From a candidate division Hyd24-12 bacterium UBA5074 (GTDB lineage: Bacteria > Fermentibacterota > Fermentibacteria > Fermentibacterales > Fermentibacteraceae): a stretch of 19,924 bases of DNA. The notes beneath the pieces were generated by a model. It saw only the letters and a list, made by a program, of their open reading frames with translations, ran no database searches and was not told where the DNA came from. Of the stretch, positions 7,810 to 16,109 are shown in pieces. The position numbers and the translations under genes were made by a program. The stretch lies in assembly GCA_002414865.1 (NCBI GenBank), contig DIAQ01000021.1, forward strand, positions 2,354-22,277. Reading direction: 5' to 3'. How positions within the stretch are numbered: position 1 is the stretch's first letter; every line of letters starts with the position of its first letter.

Positions 7810-9440
7810 CTGGACCTGCCGGCCGAGAGCAGCGCCCTGGCGTGCTCGAGCGCAGCTGCGTCTCCACCGAGCATCCTCGCGAGCTCGCCGGTTCTCTCGT
7901 CGCCCTCGAGGAGCCTGACCGAGGTCACGGGCAGGCCTTCGCCGGGAGCCTTGGAGACCGCCAGGTGTCTGTCGGCCCTGCTGGCTATCTGCGGCAGATG
8001 GGTGATCACGACCGTCTGGCGACCGGTCGAAGCCCTGAGCAGGGAATCAGCCAGGAGCACAGCGGTCTCTCCGCCGACGCCGCTGTCAATCTCGTCGAAT
8101 ACGAGAGTGGAGGTGCCGCCGGCCCCGGAGAGCGCCAGCATCAATGCCAAGCTCAGGCGGGACAGCTCGCCTCCGCTTGCTACCGAAGAGATCGGGCCGG
8201 GGGGCAGCCCCTCGTTGGCCGTGAATGCGAACTCGGGGATCTCGGCCCCGTCGGGGCCGATGGGGATGGGCAGCCTCCCGGCTCTCCCGTCGGCCGGCGC
8301 GGCCTCGAGCCTGACGATGAACGCCGAGCCCGGCATGCCGAGCCTGCGCAACTCTGATACGACTGATTTCTCGAGAACGGGGACAGCCTTGCGCCGTTCC
8401 TTCGACAGGCCGGTGGCAGCTGCCGAGAGATCGGATTCGAGGGCAGCCCGCTTCTTCGCAGTGTCCTCCAGCTCGCTCTCGAGCGAGGCCAGCTCTCCCA
8501 TCCTCGCCGCCAGGTCGTCGCGCCTTAGCAGCAGGCGGGAGATGTCCCCTCCGTGACGGCTCAGCAGCCGCCCGTACCTGTCGAGGCGCTCATCGATCTG
8601 CTCGATCATCCAGGGGGCGCCTTCTATGCCCGCGAGCAGCGCAGCAAAGCGGGAGGAGGCCTCCCGGAGGGCTATGTCCGCATTCGAGACCAGCTCCGGG
8701 ATGTCTCCGAAGTCGACATCGCTCTTCTCCATCATCGAGCGCAGGGCAGAGAGGGAGCCGAGCATGCCGCCGTCGTCCCCGCTGATGCAGTCGAGCCCGC
8801 GGCCGTACAGGGCGGAGAGGGTCTCGGCCTTCTCGAGCGCCCTCCTCCTGCCCAGCAGTTCGTTGTATTCCTCGAGCGAAGGTCCCAGCTCGTCGATCTG
8901 TGACGACTCGTGCGCCATCAGCTCGCGCTCGGAGGCTGCCGACTCGAGCTGCCCGCGTATCTGCTCGATCCTAGCCACGGCGGCGCAGAGCTGTCTGTAG
9001 AGGTCCCTCACGCGACCCGCCCGATCGGCCGCCCCGGCGAAGGCGTCCAGGCACTGCTGCTGGAAGCGCCTGCCCAGGAGGGCGGGAGTCGAGCGCTGCG
9101 TGTGGAGGTCGACCAGGTCGCCGATCCTCTCGCGGGCGTCCTCGAGAGAAGCCACTTCATCGTCGATCAGGAGCCTGCTGCGACCCGCACCCGAGATCTC
9201 CCTGCGAACCAGCATCTCGGATCCGTCGGGCAGGCTGAACGAGGCTTCGACGCTGGCGGCCTTCGCCCCGGGGCGGACGAGGGAGTAGTCGGCTCTCTCG
9301 CCAAGCGCAAGGAGCAGCCCGTCGATCAGGATGGACTTGCCGGCGCCCGTCTCTCCCGAGAGCACGTTGAGGCCTCTGCCCAGGTCGAGCGACGTGTCGC
9401 TGATGGTTGCTATATTTCTGAGCCGCAGGCTATTGAGCAT
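7806..9440 (-). CDS. recN: DNA repair protein RecN
   Basis: RecN is an SMC-like ATPase that acts early at DNA double-strand breaks. The 544-residue protein has Walker A GETGAGKS (29-36), a central coiled coil (about 150-370), signature SGGELSRLSLA (422-432), Walker B TLVFDEID (445-452) and THLPQIA (480-486). All are diagnostic of RecN rather than SMC or RecF. The frame is open about 100 codons further upstream, but that part is an out-of-frame shadow of nadK. MLNSLRLRNIATISD is the normal RecN N-terminus, with a GGGGA-type ribosome site upstream of the ATG at 9440. It overlaps the nadK end by 11 bases, and its TGA is shared with the TTG start of the next gene. Confidence 0.96.
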   Translation of the reverse strand: MLNSLRLRNIATISDTSLDLGRGLNVLSGETGAGKSILIDGLLLALGERADYSLVRPGAKAASVEASFSLPDGSEMLVRREISGAGRSRLLIDDEVASLEDARERIGDLVDLHTQRSTPALLGRRFQQQCLDAFAGAADRAGRVRDLYRQLCAAVARIEQIRGQLESAASERELMAHESSQIDELGPSLEEYNELLGRRRALEKAETLSALYGRGLDCISGDDGGMLGSLSALRSMMEKSDVDFGDIPELVSNADIALREASSRFAALLAGIEGAPWMIEQIDERLDRYGRLLSRHGGDISRLLLRRDDLAARMGELASLESELEDTAKKRAALESDLSAAATGLSKERRKAVPVLEKSVVSELRRLGMPGSAFIVRLEAAPADGRAGRLPIPIGPDGAEIPEFAFTANEGLPPGPISSVASGGELSRLSLALMLALSGAGGTSTLVFDEIDSGVGGETAVLLADSLLRASTGRQTVVITHLPQIASRADRHLAVSKAPGEGLPVTSVRLLEGDERTGELARMLGGDAAALEHARALLSAGRSS

Positions 9441-10281
9441 TCTGTCCCCGGGTGCTCCATCCCAGCTTGCGCCCCAGCTTCGAGTAGAAGTCCGCTCCGT
9501 TGAAGCGGACCAGGGAGCAGTTCCCCTGGCCGAGCGAGATCTCCATGGACTGGCCCTCCTCGAGCTGCACGACCGGCCTCCCGTCCGCGACAACCCAGGG
9601 ACCGTCCCCCCTGACAGGGCCTGTGGTGATGCGGAGCGACATCCTGGCGGGGAACACCATGGGCCGCAGGGAGAGCTGATGGGGGCACAGGGGCACCACG
9701 AGGATGGCCGGCAGCTCGGGATCGAGCACGGGGCCTCCTGCCGAAAGGGCATAGGCCGTCGATCCGAGCGGGGTGGATACCACCAGGCCGTCGCCCGCGA
9801 TCCGGGCGATCACCTCGGAATCGGTTCCCAGGACAAGGTGGAGCATGCCAACGGTGACCGCGCGATTGATGCAGATGTCGTTGACCGCGCTGACGGACCT
9901 GCCGCCTGGCAGGGCAGCCTTCAGCGCGGGCAGCTGCTCGATGCGGAAGCTGCCGGATGCGAGGCGTGCGAGCGCATCCTCCATCTCGGACAGCTCGGCG
10001 CTGGCGAGGTATCCGAGATGGCCGGCGTTGATCCCGGCCACGGGAATGCCGGTGTCCCTGAAGGCGTCGAGACCTCTGAGGATCGCACCGTCTCCGCCCA
10101 GGACGATGACGATGTCGGACCCCGATATGGCCGGTCCGAGCTCCGGCAGCTCGCTCTGGCAGCACGGAGCTGGTGACAGGGCTATGCCCGCCCGCGCCGC
10201 GGCCTCGGAGAGCCGGGAGAGGATGTCCCCGGACGGCCGGTTGAAGGAATCCACGTAGACGCAGGCTGTCGTGGCCCTCAT
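9430..10281 (-). CDS. nadK: NAD kinase
   Basis: NAD kinase phosphorylates NAD to NADP in the cytoplasm. The 283-residue product has the family's GGDG motif (62-65, in VLGGDGAILRG), NAGHLGYL (85-92), NDICINRA, and the glycine-rich GDGLVVSTPLGSTAYALSAGG followed by PLCPHQLSLRP. The chosen ATG at 10281 lies in ATGA overlapping the dxs stop, with GAGGAG about 9 bases upstream. The longer open frame upstream is a shadow of dxs and carries no family sequence. The ispA-dxs-nadK-recN order recurs in many bacteria, often with tlyA between dxs and nadK; here tlyA is absent. NADPH is needed by the next DXP-pathway enzyme, which gives a plausible metabolic link. Confidence 0.95.
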   Translation of the reverse strand: MRATTACVYVDSFNRPSGDILSRLSEAAARAGIALSPAPCCQSELPELGPAISGSDIVIVLGGDGAILRGLDAFRDTGIPVAGINAGHLGYLASAELSEMEDALARLASGSFRIEQLPALKAALPGGRSVSAVNDICINRAVTVGMLHLVLGTDSEVIARIAGDGLVVSTPLGSTAYALSAGGPVLDPELPAILVVPLCPHQLSLRPMVFPARMSLRITTGPVRGDGPWVVADGRPVVQLEEGQSMEISLGQGNCSLVRFNGADFYSKLGRKLGWSTRGQNAQ

Positions 10282-12119
10282 CCCATCATCTCCTCGGCGG
10301 TTGCCGCGATGGCGACCGGGCAGAGCCCCGCCGCCTCCAGGAGGCTCGAGCGCGATCCGTGCTGCTGGAACATGTCGGGAAAGCCCTTCGCCCGGACAGT
10401 GAAGCCCAGGGGCGACAGCTCGGCTGCGAGGTATTCCCCGAAGCCGCCCGAGGCGCATCCGTCCTCGACGCACAGGATCCTCCCGCTGGGGGCGGCTTCC
10501 GCGATCTGCGAGAGAGGGGCCGGCTTCAGCCACACCGGATCGAACACGGCTGCGGAGATGCCCCTGGCAGCGAGTATGACTGCCGCATCCAGCGCGTCCG
10601 AGGCGAGAGGCCCGCATCCTACGATGAGGATGTCGCCGCCCTCGCGGAGGAGCTGCCCCCGGCCGGGCACGGGATCGGAAAGGAAAGGCTTCCTCCGATC
10701 AGGCTCGGAGCCTCTCGGGTACCTCAGCACGACCGGGCCGCCCGGCATGGCGACGGCCTTCTTGAGCAGGGAGGAGAGGCTGTCGCAGTCACGCGGGGCA
10801 GCCATCATAAGGTTCGGCACCGGTCTCAGGAGGGCGATGTCGAACACGCCCTGGTGAGTCGGGCCGTCCTCGCCGACGACTCCCGCCCGGTCGAGCGCGA
10901 TCACGACCGGAGCCTTCTGCAGGGCTGCATCGTGGATCACCTGGTCGACGGCCCTCTGGATGAAGGTGCTGTAGACCGCGACAACCGGCTTCATCCCTCC
11001 GAAAGCGAGGCCGCAGGCGAAGGTCACCGCATGCTGCTCGGCGATCCCGACATCGAAGAACCGCTCGGGATATCTCGAAGCGAACTCCGTGAGTCCGGTG
11101 CCGTCGCGCATGGCGGCCGTGATGGCGGCCGCCACCTGGTTGGTGGCGCCGATCTCGACCATGGCCTCGGAGAAGGCCGAGGTGAACGATCTGCCATCCC
11201 GCCTCTCGGAGCACTCGCCAGAGATCCCGTGCCATGCCGTGGAGTCGCACTCCGCAGGGTCGTAACCCTTCCCCTTCATCGTGTTCACATGCACGAGCAC
11301 GGGTCCCCTCAACCTGGATACGCGGTCGAGGACCCCGGTGAGAGTCGGCAGGTCGTTCCCGGGGATGGGGCCGATATACCTCACTCCGAAGTCGTCGAAG
11401 AAGGTCCTCCCCGGGACGATTGTCTTCTTGAGGGCGGCGCCTGCGATGTGACCGGCCCTCCTCATCCTCTCACCCACGGACGGCACCCTGCCGAGGAGGT
11501 TCCAGAGATCGCTCCTGAACTTGTTGTACCGTGGATCCGTGAGAAGCCTGGCCAGGTATCCGTGAAGAGCGCCCACGTTGGGAGAGATAGACATCTCGTT
11601 GTCGTTGAGGATGATGGTCATGTCGGTCCTGGAGTGGCCGAGGTTGTTCAGGCCCTCGATGGCCATCCCGCCGGTCATCGCGCCGTCGCCGACGATCGCC
11701 ACGACCCTCTCCCCGGTGCCCCTGAGGTCACGCGAGATGGCAAAGCCCAGGGCGGCGCTGATCGCGGTCGAGCTGTGCCCGGTCCCGAAGGAGTCGCATT
11801 CGCTCTCGTCCCTGCGGGGAAAGCCGCTCAGGCCCCCGGCGGTCCGTATCGTGTCGAACCTGGAGGCTCTGCCGGTGAGGAGCTTGTAGGGGTAGCTCTG
11901 GTGCCCCACATCCCAGATTATCCTGTCCCTGGGCGGATCGTAGACGGAGAGGAGCGCGATCGTGAGCTCCACCACCCCGAGGCTCGAGGCCAGGTGTCCG
12001 CCGTTGCGGCAGATGACCTCCACGAGCCTTGCCCGTATCTCCTCCGCGAGGCTCAGCCTCTGCTCCATGTCGAGCCGGCGGATGTCGGCGGCGGAGCCGA
12101 TCGAGTCGAGGAGGGCCAT
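10278..12119 (-). CDS. dxs: 1-Deoxy-D-xylulose-5-phosphate synthase
   Basis: This thiamine-diphosphate enzyme joins pyruvate and glyceraldehyde-3-phosphate to make DXP, the entry step of the non-mevalonate isoprenoid pathway. The 613-residue length is typical. Visible features are HLASSLGVVELT (H42), DVGHQSYPYKLLTGR (H73), FGTGHSST (H115), the TPP-binding GDGAMTGG (144-151) with the downstream NDNEMSISPNVG, then the pyrimidine domain (VYSTFIQRAVDQVIHD, DRAGVVGEDGPTHQG) and a transketolase C-terminal domain. The ATG at 12119 has a strong AGGAGGAG site and begins two bases after the prenyltransferase stop. Its end overlaps nadK by 4 bases. Confidence 0.97.
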   Translation of the reverse strand: MALLDSIGSAADIRRLDMEQRLSLAEEIRARLVEVICRNGGHLASSLGVVELTIALLSVYDPPRDRIIWDVGHQSYPYKLLTGRASRFDTIRTAGGLSGFPRRDESECDSFGTGHSSTAISAALGFAISRDLRGTGERVVAIVGDGAMTGGMAIEGLNNLGHSRTDMTIILNDNEMSISPNVGALHGYLARLLTDPRYNKFRSDLWNLLGRVPSVGERMRRAGHIAGAALKKTIVPGRTFFDDFGVRYIGPIPGNDLPTLTGVLDRVSRLRGPVLVHVNTMKGKGYDPAECDSTAWHGISGECSERRDGRSFTSAFSEAMVEIGATNQVAAAITAAMRDGTGLTEFASRYPERFFDVGIAEQHAVTFACGLAFGGMKPVVAVYSTFIQRAVDQVIHDAALQKAPVVIALDRAGVVGEDGPTHQGVFDIALLRPVPNLMMAAPRDCDSLSSLLKKAVAMPGGPVVLRYPRGSEPDRRKPFLSDPVPGRGQLLREGGDILIVGCGPLASDALDAAVILAARGISAAVFDPVWLKPAPLSQIAEAAPSGRILCVEDGCASGGFGEYLAAELSPLGFTVRAKGFPDMFQQHGSRSSLLEAAGLCPVAIAATAEEMMG

Positions 12120-12121
12120 CG

Positions 12122-13012
12122 TCAGCTCCTCCTCTGTGGCAGGTAGCGCGCGAGGAGCCTGACATCGATCCAGTCCCCCGGGAGAGCGGCCAGTGCCGCA
12201 TCCAGCTCGCCAGAGAGCGCCTCGGCCTTCGCCCTGGCGCTTTCGAGCCCTGACAGGCTCACCAGGTTGGCCTTCCCGAGCGCGGAATCCTTCGAAACCT
12301 GCTTGCCGAGCTCCTCCATGGTCCCCGTCACATCGAGGATGTCGTCGGTCAACTGGAACAGGTGCCCCAGCCTGTCCCCGAGGCGGGATACGGCCGAGAC
12401 CACATCCCTGCCGCAGCCGCCGGCGATGGCGCCCAGCTCGAGCGAGACCCTGATCATGGCCGCGGTCTTGCCGCCGATCATGCTCTCCACCCAGGCACGG
12501 GAGGCCGAGGCAGGGGGATGGATGTCCATGTACTGGCCGCCGACCAGGAACGATGCCCCCGCGGCCTTCGCCAGCCTCTGGACCATCTGCGAGATCGATG
12601 CGGGAGGAAGGGGCGTCCGGAGAAGCTCCGAGAATGCCTCCGAGAGCAGCCAGCCGCCCGCGAGGACAGCCTGTGCGGGAGACGCATGCCGGTGCAGGGA
12701 CGGCCTTCCCCGGCGTGTGTCGTCGTTGTCCATGGCCGGAAGATCGTCATGGATCAGGGAGTAGGTATGGATCATCTCCACCGCGGCTGCAGCGGGCAGG
12801 CTGCGCGAGGGATCGGTGCCGCCCGACGCGCAGGCCGCTCTCACCAGAAACGGCCTGATCCTCTTGCCTCCGCCTTCCAGGGAGTACGATGCAAGCGAAG
12901 GCAGCCTCGAGGTGCAGGCGTCGTCGCACTTGAGCCTCTCGAAGGCTGGGGATACCCAGGCAGCCGCCGAGGCCATCCTGTCCTGGAGGAGTGCCGTCTC
13001 AGACGCGTTCAT
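12122..13012 (-). CDS. ispA: Short-chain polyprenyl diphosphate synthase (FPP/GGPP synthase type)
   Basis: This enzyme condenses isopentenyl diphosphate with allylic diphosphates to make C15 or C20 prenyl diphosphates for quinones and undecaprenyl carriers. Features in the 296-residue form are GGKRIRP (48-54), the first Asp-rich motif DDLPAMD (89-95) with the two-residue insertion of bacterial FPP synthases, GGKTAAMI, and the second motif DDILD (223-227). Residues before the first motif (HTYSLIH) suggest a short product. Two starts are possible. The ATG at 13012 places GGKRIRP where E. coli IspA has it but lacks a clear ribosome site and overlaps ymdB by 14 bases. The ATG at 13048 has a GGAAG-like site but overlaps by 50 bases. 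I prefer 13012. Adjacent dxs supplies the same pathway. Confidence 0.9.
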   Translation of the reverse strand: MNASETALLQDRMASAAAWVSPAFERLKCDDACTSRLPSLASYSLEGGGKRIRPFLVRAACASGGTDPSRSLPAAAAVEMIHTYSLIHDDLPAMDNDDTRRGRPSLHRHASPAQAVLAGGWLLSEAFSELLRTPLPPASISQMVQRLAKAAGASFLVGGQYMDIHPPASASRAWVESMIGGKTAAMIRVSLELGAIAGGCGRDVVSAVSRLGDRLGHLFQLTDDILDVTGTMEELGKQVSKDSALGKANLVSLSGLESARAKAEALSGELDAALAALPGDWIDVRLLARYLPQRRS

Positions 13013-13757
13013 GAACGAGGCTTGTCGAGACCACCCTGAATGAAGCATCGGTCTCGACTTCCATGCCGCAAACCATCTCGTCGCCTTCCGCCACCGACAG
13101 CCGGTTGGGGCGCCCCGTCAGGAACCTCTGCCGGACCTCCTCGTATCTGACGCCGATGATGCCCTGCGTGCTGCCGCACATCCCCAGGTCGGTGAGATAC
13201 GCGGTTCCGCCCGGGAGCACCCTGATGTCTGCTGTCTGGACATGCGTGTGGGTGCCGACGACCACGGTGGCCCTGCCGTCGAGGTACCTCCCCATGGCCT
13301 CCTTCTCGCTGGTGGCTTCTGCATGGAAGTCCACGACGACTATGTCGGCGCGGACGCCCGCGATTATCCTGTCGACGGTTCGGAACGGGCAGTCGTTCTC
13401 CTGCATGAACACCCTGCCCTGGAGGTTGATCACCAGGACGGGCGTTCCCGAGACCTGCAGCACGGAGTGGCCGATTCCGGGGTTGCCCGGGGCGTAGTTG
13501 GCCGGGCGCAGGAGGGTGCCCCCGCATTCGTCGAGAAACGGGAGGATCTCCTTGTGAGCCCAGATATGGTTGCCGGATGTAAGGATGCTGATTCCGTCAG
13601 CGAGCAGCTGCCTGGCGTCGGCCGGGGTTATCCCGATCCCGCCCGAGGCGTTCTCGCCGTTGGCCACGACGAGGTCATACGAGCGGTCCTTCAGGAAGCG
13701 GACCACGCACCGGCGCCCGGGAGCGCCCACGATGTCTCCCAGCAGGAGTATCCTCAT
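12999..13757 (-). CDS. ymdB: YmdB-family metallophosphoesterase (TIGR00282 type)
   Basis: This is a calcineurin-like dinuclear metal phosphodiesterase. The B. subtilis relative YmdB hydrolyses 2',3'-cyclic nucleotides and affects biofilm and RNA turnover. Metal-ligand positions visible in the 252-residue protein are Asp8 (LLGDIVG), NGEN (33-36), GNH (62-64), DFHAEATSEK (His145) and GTHTHVQTAD (His170, His172). The N-terminus MRILLLGDIVG is canonical. The ATG follows the rny TAG with no gap (TAGATG) and has no strong ribosome site, suggesting re-initiation after rny. The rny-ymdB pairing is conserved in distant bacteria, so a link to RNA decay is likely. The substrate here is not shown by sequence. 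Confidence 0.93.
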   Translation of the reverse strand: MRILLLGDIVGAPGRRCVVRFLKDRSYDLVVANGENASGGIGITPADARQLLADGISILTSGNHIWAHKEILPFLDECGGTLLRPANYAPGNPGIGHSVLQVSGTPVLVINLQGRVFMQENDCPFRTVDRIIAGVRADIVVVDFHAEATSEKEAMGRYLDGRATVVVGTHTHVQTADIRVLPGGTAYLTDLGMCGSTQGIIGVRYEEVRQRFLTGRPNRLSVAEGDEMVCGMEVETDASFRVVSTSLVHERV

Positions 13758-15317
13758 CTAGCGCGCGGTTTCCGAGGCCCTGACCTCGCGGATGACGGTG
13801 ACCTTGATCTGCCCGGGGTACTCGACCTCGGACTCGATGCGCTTCGCGACCAGCCTGGCGAGATCCGCCGCGCCTGAATCGTCGATGGACTCGGGCTTCA
13901 CCGCGATCCTCAGCTCCCTGCCTGCCTGGATGGCATAGGACTTGCTGACCCCGTCGAAGGAGTCGGCGATGGTCTCCAGCTTCTGCAGGCGCTTCACGTA
14001 CAGCTCGAGGGTCTCCCTGCGGGCTCCGGGACGGGCGCTGCTGACGGCGTCGGCGGCCTGCACCAGCACCGCGAAGAGGGATTCGGGCTCGATCTCCTCG
14101 TGATGGGAGCCGATGGCGTTGCAGATCAGAGGGCTCTCTTCGAAGCGCTTCGCTATGTCCATGCCCACGAGGGCGTGCGAGCCTTCCATGTCCTGGTCGG
14201 TCGCCTTGCCGATATCGTGGAGCAGACCGGCACGGCGTGCTGTGGCGGCGTCGAGCTTGAGCTCGGAGGCCAGCAGCCCGCAGATGTGCGCCACTTCGAG
14301 AGAGTGCTGGAACATGTTCTGGCCATAGCTCGTGCGGTATCGCAGCCTGCCGAGGAACCTGACGATCTGGGGGTGGACGCCCGAAACGTCGGCCTCGAGG
14401 CAGAGGTCGTTGCCGAGCTTCATCATGCTCTTCTCCATGTCGGCTTCGATCCGGGAAACCACGGCCTCGATCCTCCCGGGGTGTATCCTGCCGTCGGAGA
14501 TGAGCTTCTCCATGGACTGGCGCGCTATCTCGCGCTTCACCGGATCGAAGCAGGACAGGACGATGGCCTCGGGCGTGTCGTCTATCACCACATCGACGCC
14601 CGTGGCCGTCTCGAAGGCCCTGATGTTCCTGCCCTCCCTGCCAATGATGCGCCCCTTCATCTCCTCGCTGGGGAGCTGGACGACGGAGACGCAGTTCTCC
14701 ACCACATGCACGGCGGAGCACCTCTGGACAGCAGTCGAGAGTATGTGTGTGGCCTCGTCGTCGGCGTTCCTCTCGGCTTCCTCGATGATGCGCCTCGTTA
14801 TCTTGGCGGCCTCCAGGCGGGCCTCCTCCTCCAGGTTGGACATGAGGAGGCTCCGGGCCTCGTCCCGGGACAGCCCGGCTATCTGCTCGAGGAGCCTGTT
14901 CTGCTCCTCCATGAGCTTCGTCACGCGCTGCTGCTTGGCTATGAGGGCCTGCTCGCGCTCGGCGAGACCGGTTTCCTGGGCTTCCAGCCCCGCCTCCCGG
15001 CGCTCCACCTTCTCGCGCGCCCTGTCGAGGTATTCCGTGCGTCGGGAGAGCTCGGATTCCTTCCTGTCGAGCTCGGTTCTCCGCTTCTGCTGCTCTTCCA
15101 GCTGTGCGGTCCTCTCCCTGGAGAGGATCTCCCTGCCCTCGAGAACGGCCTCCTTGCGGAGGTTGTCCGCCTCTCTGCGGGCGTCGGCCAGTATCCTTTC
15201 AGCCTGGGAACCGGCCCCGCGGGTTTCGCGGAGCACGAGCAGCCTATGGAGAAGGAATCCGAGCACAAACGCCAAAGCCACACCGGCCGCGATGGCCAGT
15301 ATCGTGAGTGTAGGCAT
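13758..15317 (-). CDS. rny: Ribonuclease Y
   Basis: This is a membrane-anchored endoribonuclease that starts mRNA decay in bacteria lacking, or supplementing, RNase E. The 519-residue protein shows the full domain order: an N-terminal membrane helix (about 5-28), a long charged coiled coil (about 35-205), a KH RNA-binding domain with GRIIGREGRNIR (222-233), and an HD domain with LLHDIGK (His367-Asp368) and SHALVG, then the conserved C-terminal region. The ATG at 15317 has GGAG 7 bases upstream. It is preceded by the only sizeable gap in the gene train (15318-15437), which can fold, and is followed directly by ymdB. Confidence 0.97.
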   Translation of the reverse strand: MPTLTILAIAAGVALAFVLGFLLHRLLVLRETRGAGSQAERILADARREADNLRKEAVLEGREILSRERTAQLEEQQKRRTELDRKESELSRRTEYLDRAREKVERREAGLEAQETGLAEREQALIAKQQRVTKLMEEQNRLLEQIAGLSRDEARSLLMSNLEEEARLEAAKITRRIIEEAERNADDEATHILSTAVQRCSAVHVVENCVSVVQLPSEEMKGRIIGREGRNIRAFETATGVDVVIDDTPEAIVLSCFDPVKREIARQSMEKLISDGRIHPGRIEAVVSRIEADMEKSMMKLGNDLCLEADVSGVHPQIVRFLGRLRYRTSYGQNMFQHSLEVAHICGLLASELKLDAATARRAGLLHDIGKATDQDMEGSHALVGMDIAKRFEESPLICNAIGSHHEEIEPESLFAVLVQAADAVSSARPGARRETLELYVKRLQKLETIADSFDGVSKSYAIQAGRELRIAVKPESIDDSGAADLARLVAKRIESEVEYPGQIKVTVIREVRASETAR

Positions 15318-15437
15318 GGCTTGCTCCGTTTCTCAGGCGCAGCACCTTTATATAAACGGAGTGGCGGCTCCCCTGACGAGGATGCCCGGTCGTCCTGCGC
15401 ATGGCGCCGGCGCCACCATTCCGTGGGCAACACAGGA
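15318..15437 (-). other. Structured gap between zapA and rny (possible ncRNA or leader)
   Basis: This is the only gap over 20 bases within the operon. Bases 15356-15368 pair with 15412-15424 over 13 positions, eleven Watson-Crick, with one G-U and one mismatch, closing a 43-base interior. That interior contains GGCGCC and a GACGA/TCGTC mini-stem. On the minus strand the stem is followed by TTTATATAAA (15347-15356), which could be a weak -10 region for rny or an imperfect T-rich tail. The strand is inferred from the operon. A 6S RNA is known beside zapA in some bacteria, but I cannot show the 6S consensus and the space is short. Confidence 0.4.
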
Positions 15438-15821
15438 CTAACCGGCGCAGGTTCGGACCCTGGACTCCTCTGTGGCTTCGGAGACTGCGGGGGCGCTCGG
15501 GGCGCCTGCAGATGCAGCGGGCAACGATGTTTCGGAGAGGGCTTTGTCGATCCGGTCGGCGAGGCGGGTGATCACCGAGACCTGACCGTCCTCCAGCTCG
15601 CGAATCTTCCTGTCTCGCTGGAAGAGCTCGTCAGTGATGTTGAGCGCGGCGAGGATGGCGACCTTGGAAGTGGAGGGGACGGTGGTGTTGTCCGTCATCT
15701 GCCGCATCTTCATGTCCAGGTAGTGGGCTATCTCGGAGATGTAGCCCGGATCGGCTTCGCCTCTTATTGAGTATTCCCGACCATAGATGTTGACCCTGAT
15801 CGTATCGGGTCGGGTGTTCAC
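15438..15821 (-). CDS. zapA: Cell division protein ZapA
   Basis: ZapA is a small FtsZ-binding protein that bundles FtsZ filaments at the septum. The 127-residue product begins with the ZapA fold (VNIYGREYSIRGEADPGYIS, about 10-29), followed by IAHYLDMKMRQM and the helical VAILAALNITDELFQ, then a coiled-coil helix. The last ~30 residues are Ala/Ser-rich and not typical of the core family. The start is GTG at 15821, with GGGGAG a few bases upstream. A ZapB-like coiled-coil gene ends 9 bases before it, an arrangement seen near zapA in other bacteria. Confidence 0.92.
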   Translation of the reverse strand: MNTRPDTIRVNIYGREYSIRGEADPGYISEIAHYLDMKMRQMTDNTTVPSTSKVAILAALNITDELFQRDRKIRELEDGQVSVITRLADRIDKALSETSLPAASAGAPSAPAVSEATEESRVRTCAG

Positions 15822-15830
15822 TTCTCTCCC

Positions 15831-16100
15831 CTATTGCTGCATTGTCTCCAGCTTGTCGAGGACTCCGGCGATCCTGCGCCGAAGCTCCTGCCTCTCACGG
15901 AGCAGACGGGCGCTGTGGAGACGGAGGAGGTCGTGCCCCTTCTCGTCACCTGCAGCGCCCTTCGTATCAACGGCAGGCGATTGCTCGAACTCGAGTATCC
16001 TTGCCGCCAGGCCATCACGCTCCGCTCTCAGAGAGTGCAGGCGTACAATCAGCCTGTCCACGGCCTCGGTCAACCTCTCGAGCTCGTCGGCTGCCGGCAT
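15831..16100 (-). CDS. Small coiled-coil protein, ZapB-like (TIGR02449-like)
   Basis: This 89-residue, almost wholly helical, charged protein has Leu/Ile heptads in two halves (LERLTEAVDRLIVRLHSLRAE and LLRERQELRRRIAGVLDKLE), joined by a short Ala/Gly/Asp segment. There is no membrane segment or catalytic motif. Small coiled-coil proteins ending in a similar RI-x-LDKLE-type helix sit directly upstream of zapA in other bacteria (TIGR02449/ZapB-like), and position and shape fit that here. The name rests on context more than on residue identity. The ATG at 16100 follows the rplT stop by 9 bases, with a weak GCAGAG site. A role with ZapA at the division site is inferred. Confidence 0.7.
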   Translation of the reverse strand: MPAADELERLTEAVDRLIVRLHSLRAERDGLAARILEFEQSPAVDTKGAAGDEKGHDLLRLHSARLLRERQELRRRIAGVLDKLETMQQ

Positions 16101-16109
16101 GCTCTGCCG

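Noticed and set aside
9441..9752. N-terminal extension of recN by 104 residues
   Set aside because: The extension is Pro/Ser/Arg-rich, lies inside nadK in another frame, and the standard RecN N-terminus begins at 9440.
10282..10617. N-terminal extension of nadK by 112 residues
   Set aside because: It is an out-of-frame reading of dxs. The NAD kinase fold starts at 10281 within an ATGA overlap.
10359..12146. A 595-codon open frame on the plus strand opposite dxs
   Set aside because: It is the reverse-strand shadow of dxs, which has full family motifs. The predicted protein is compositionally odd and has no recognisable family.
14100..15770. A 556-codon open frame on the plus strand across rny and zapA
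   Set aside because: It crosses two well-supported minus-strand genes and the gap between them, and its translation is low-complexity and unlike any family.
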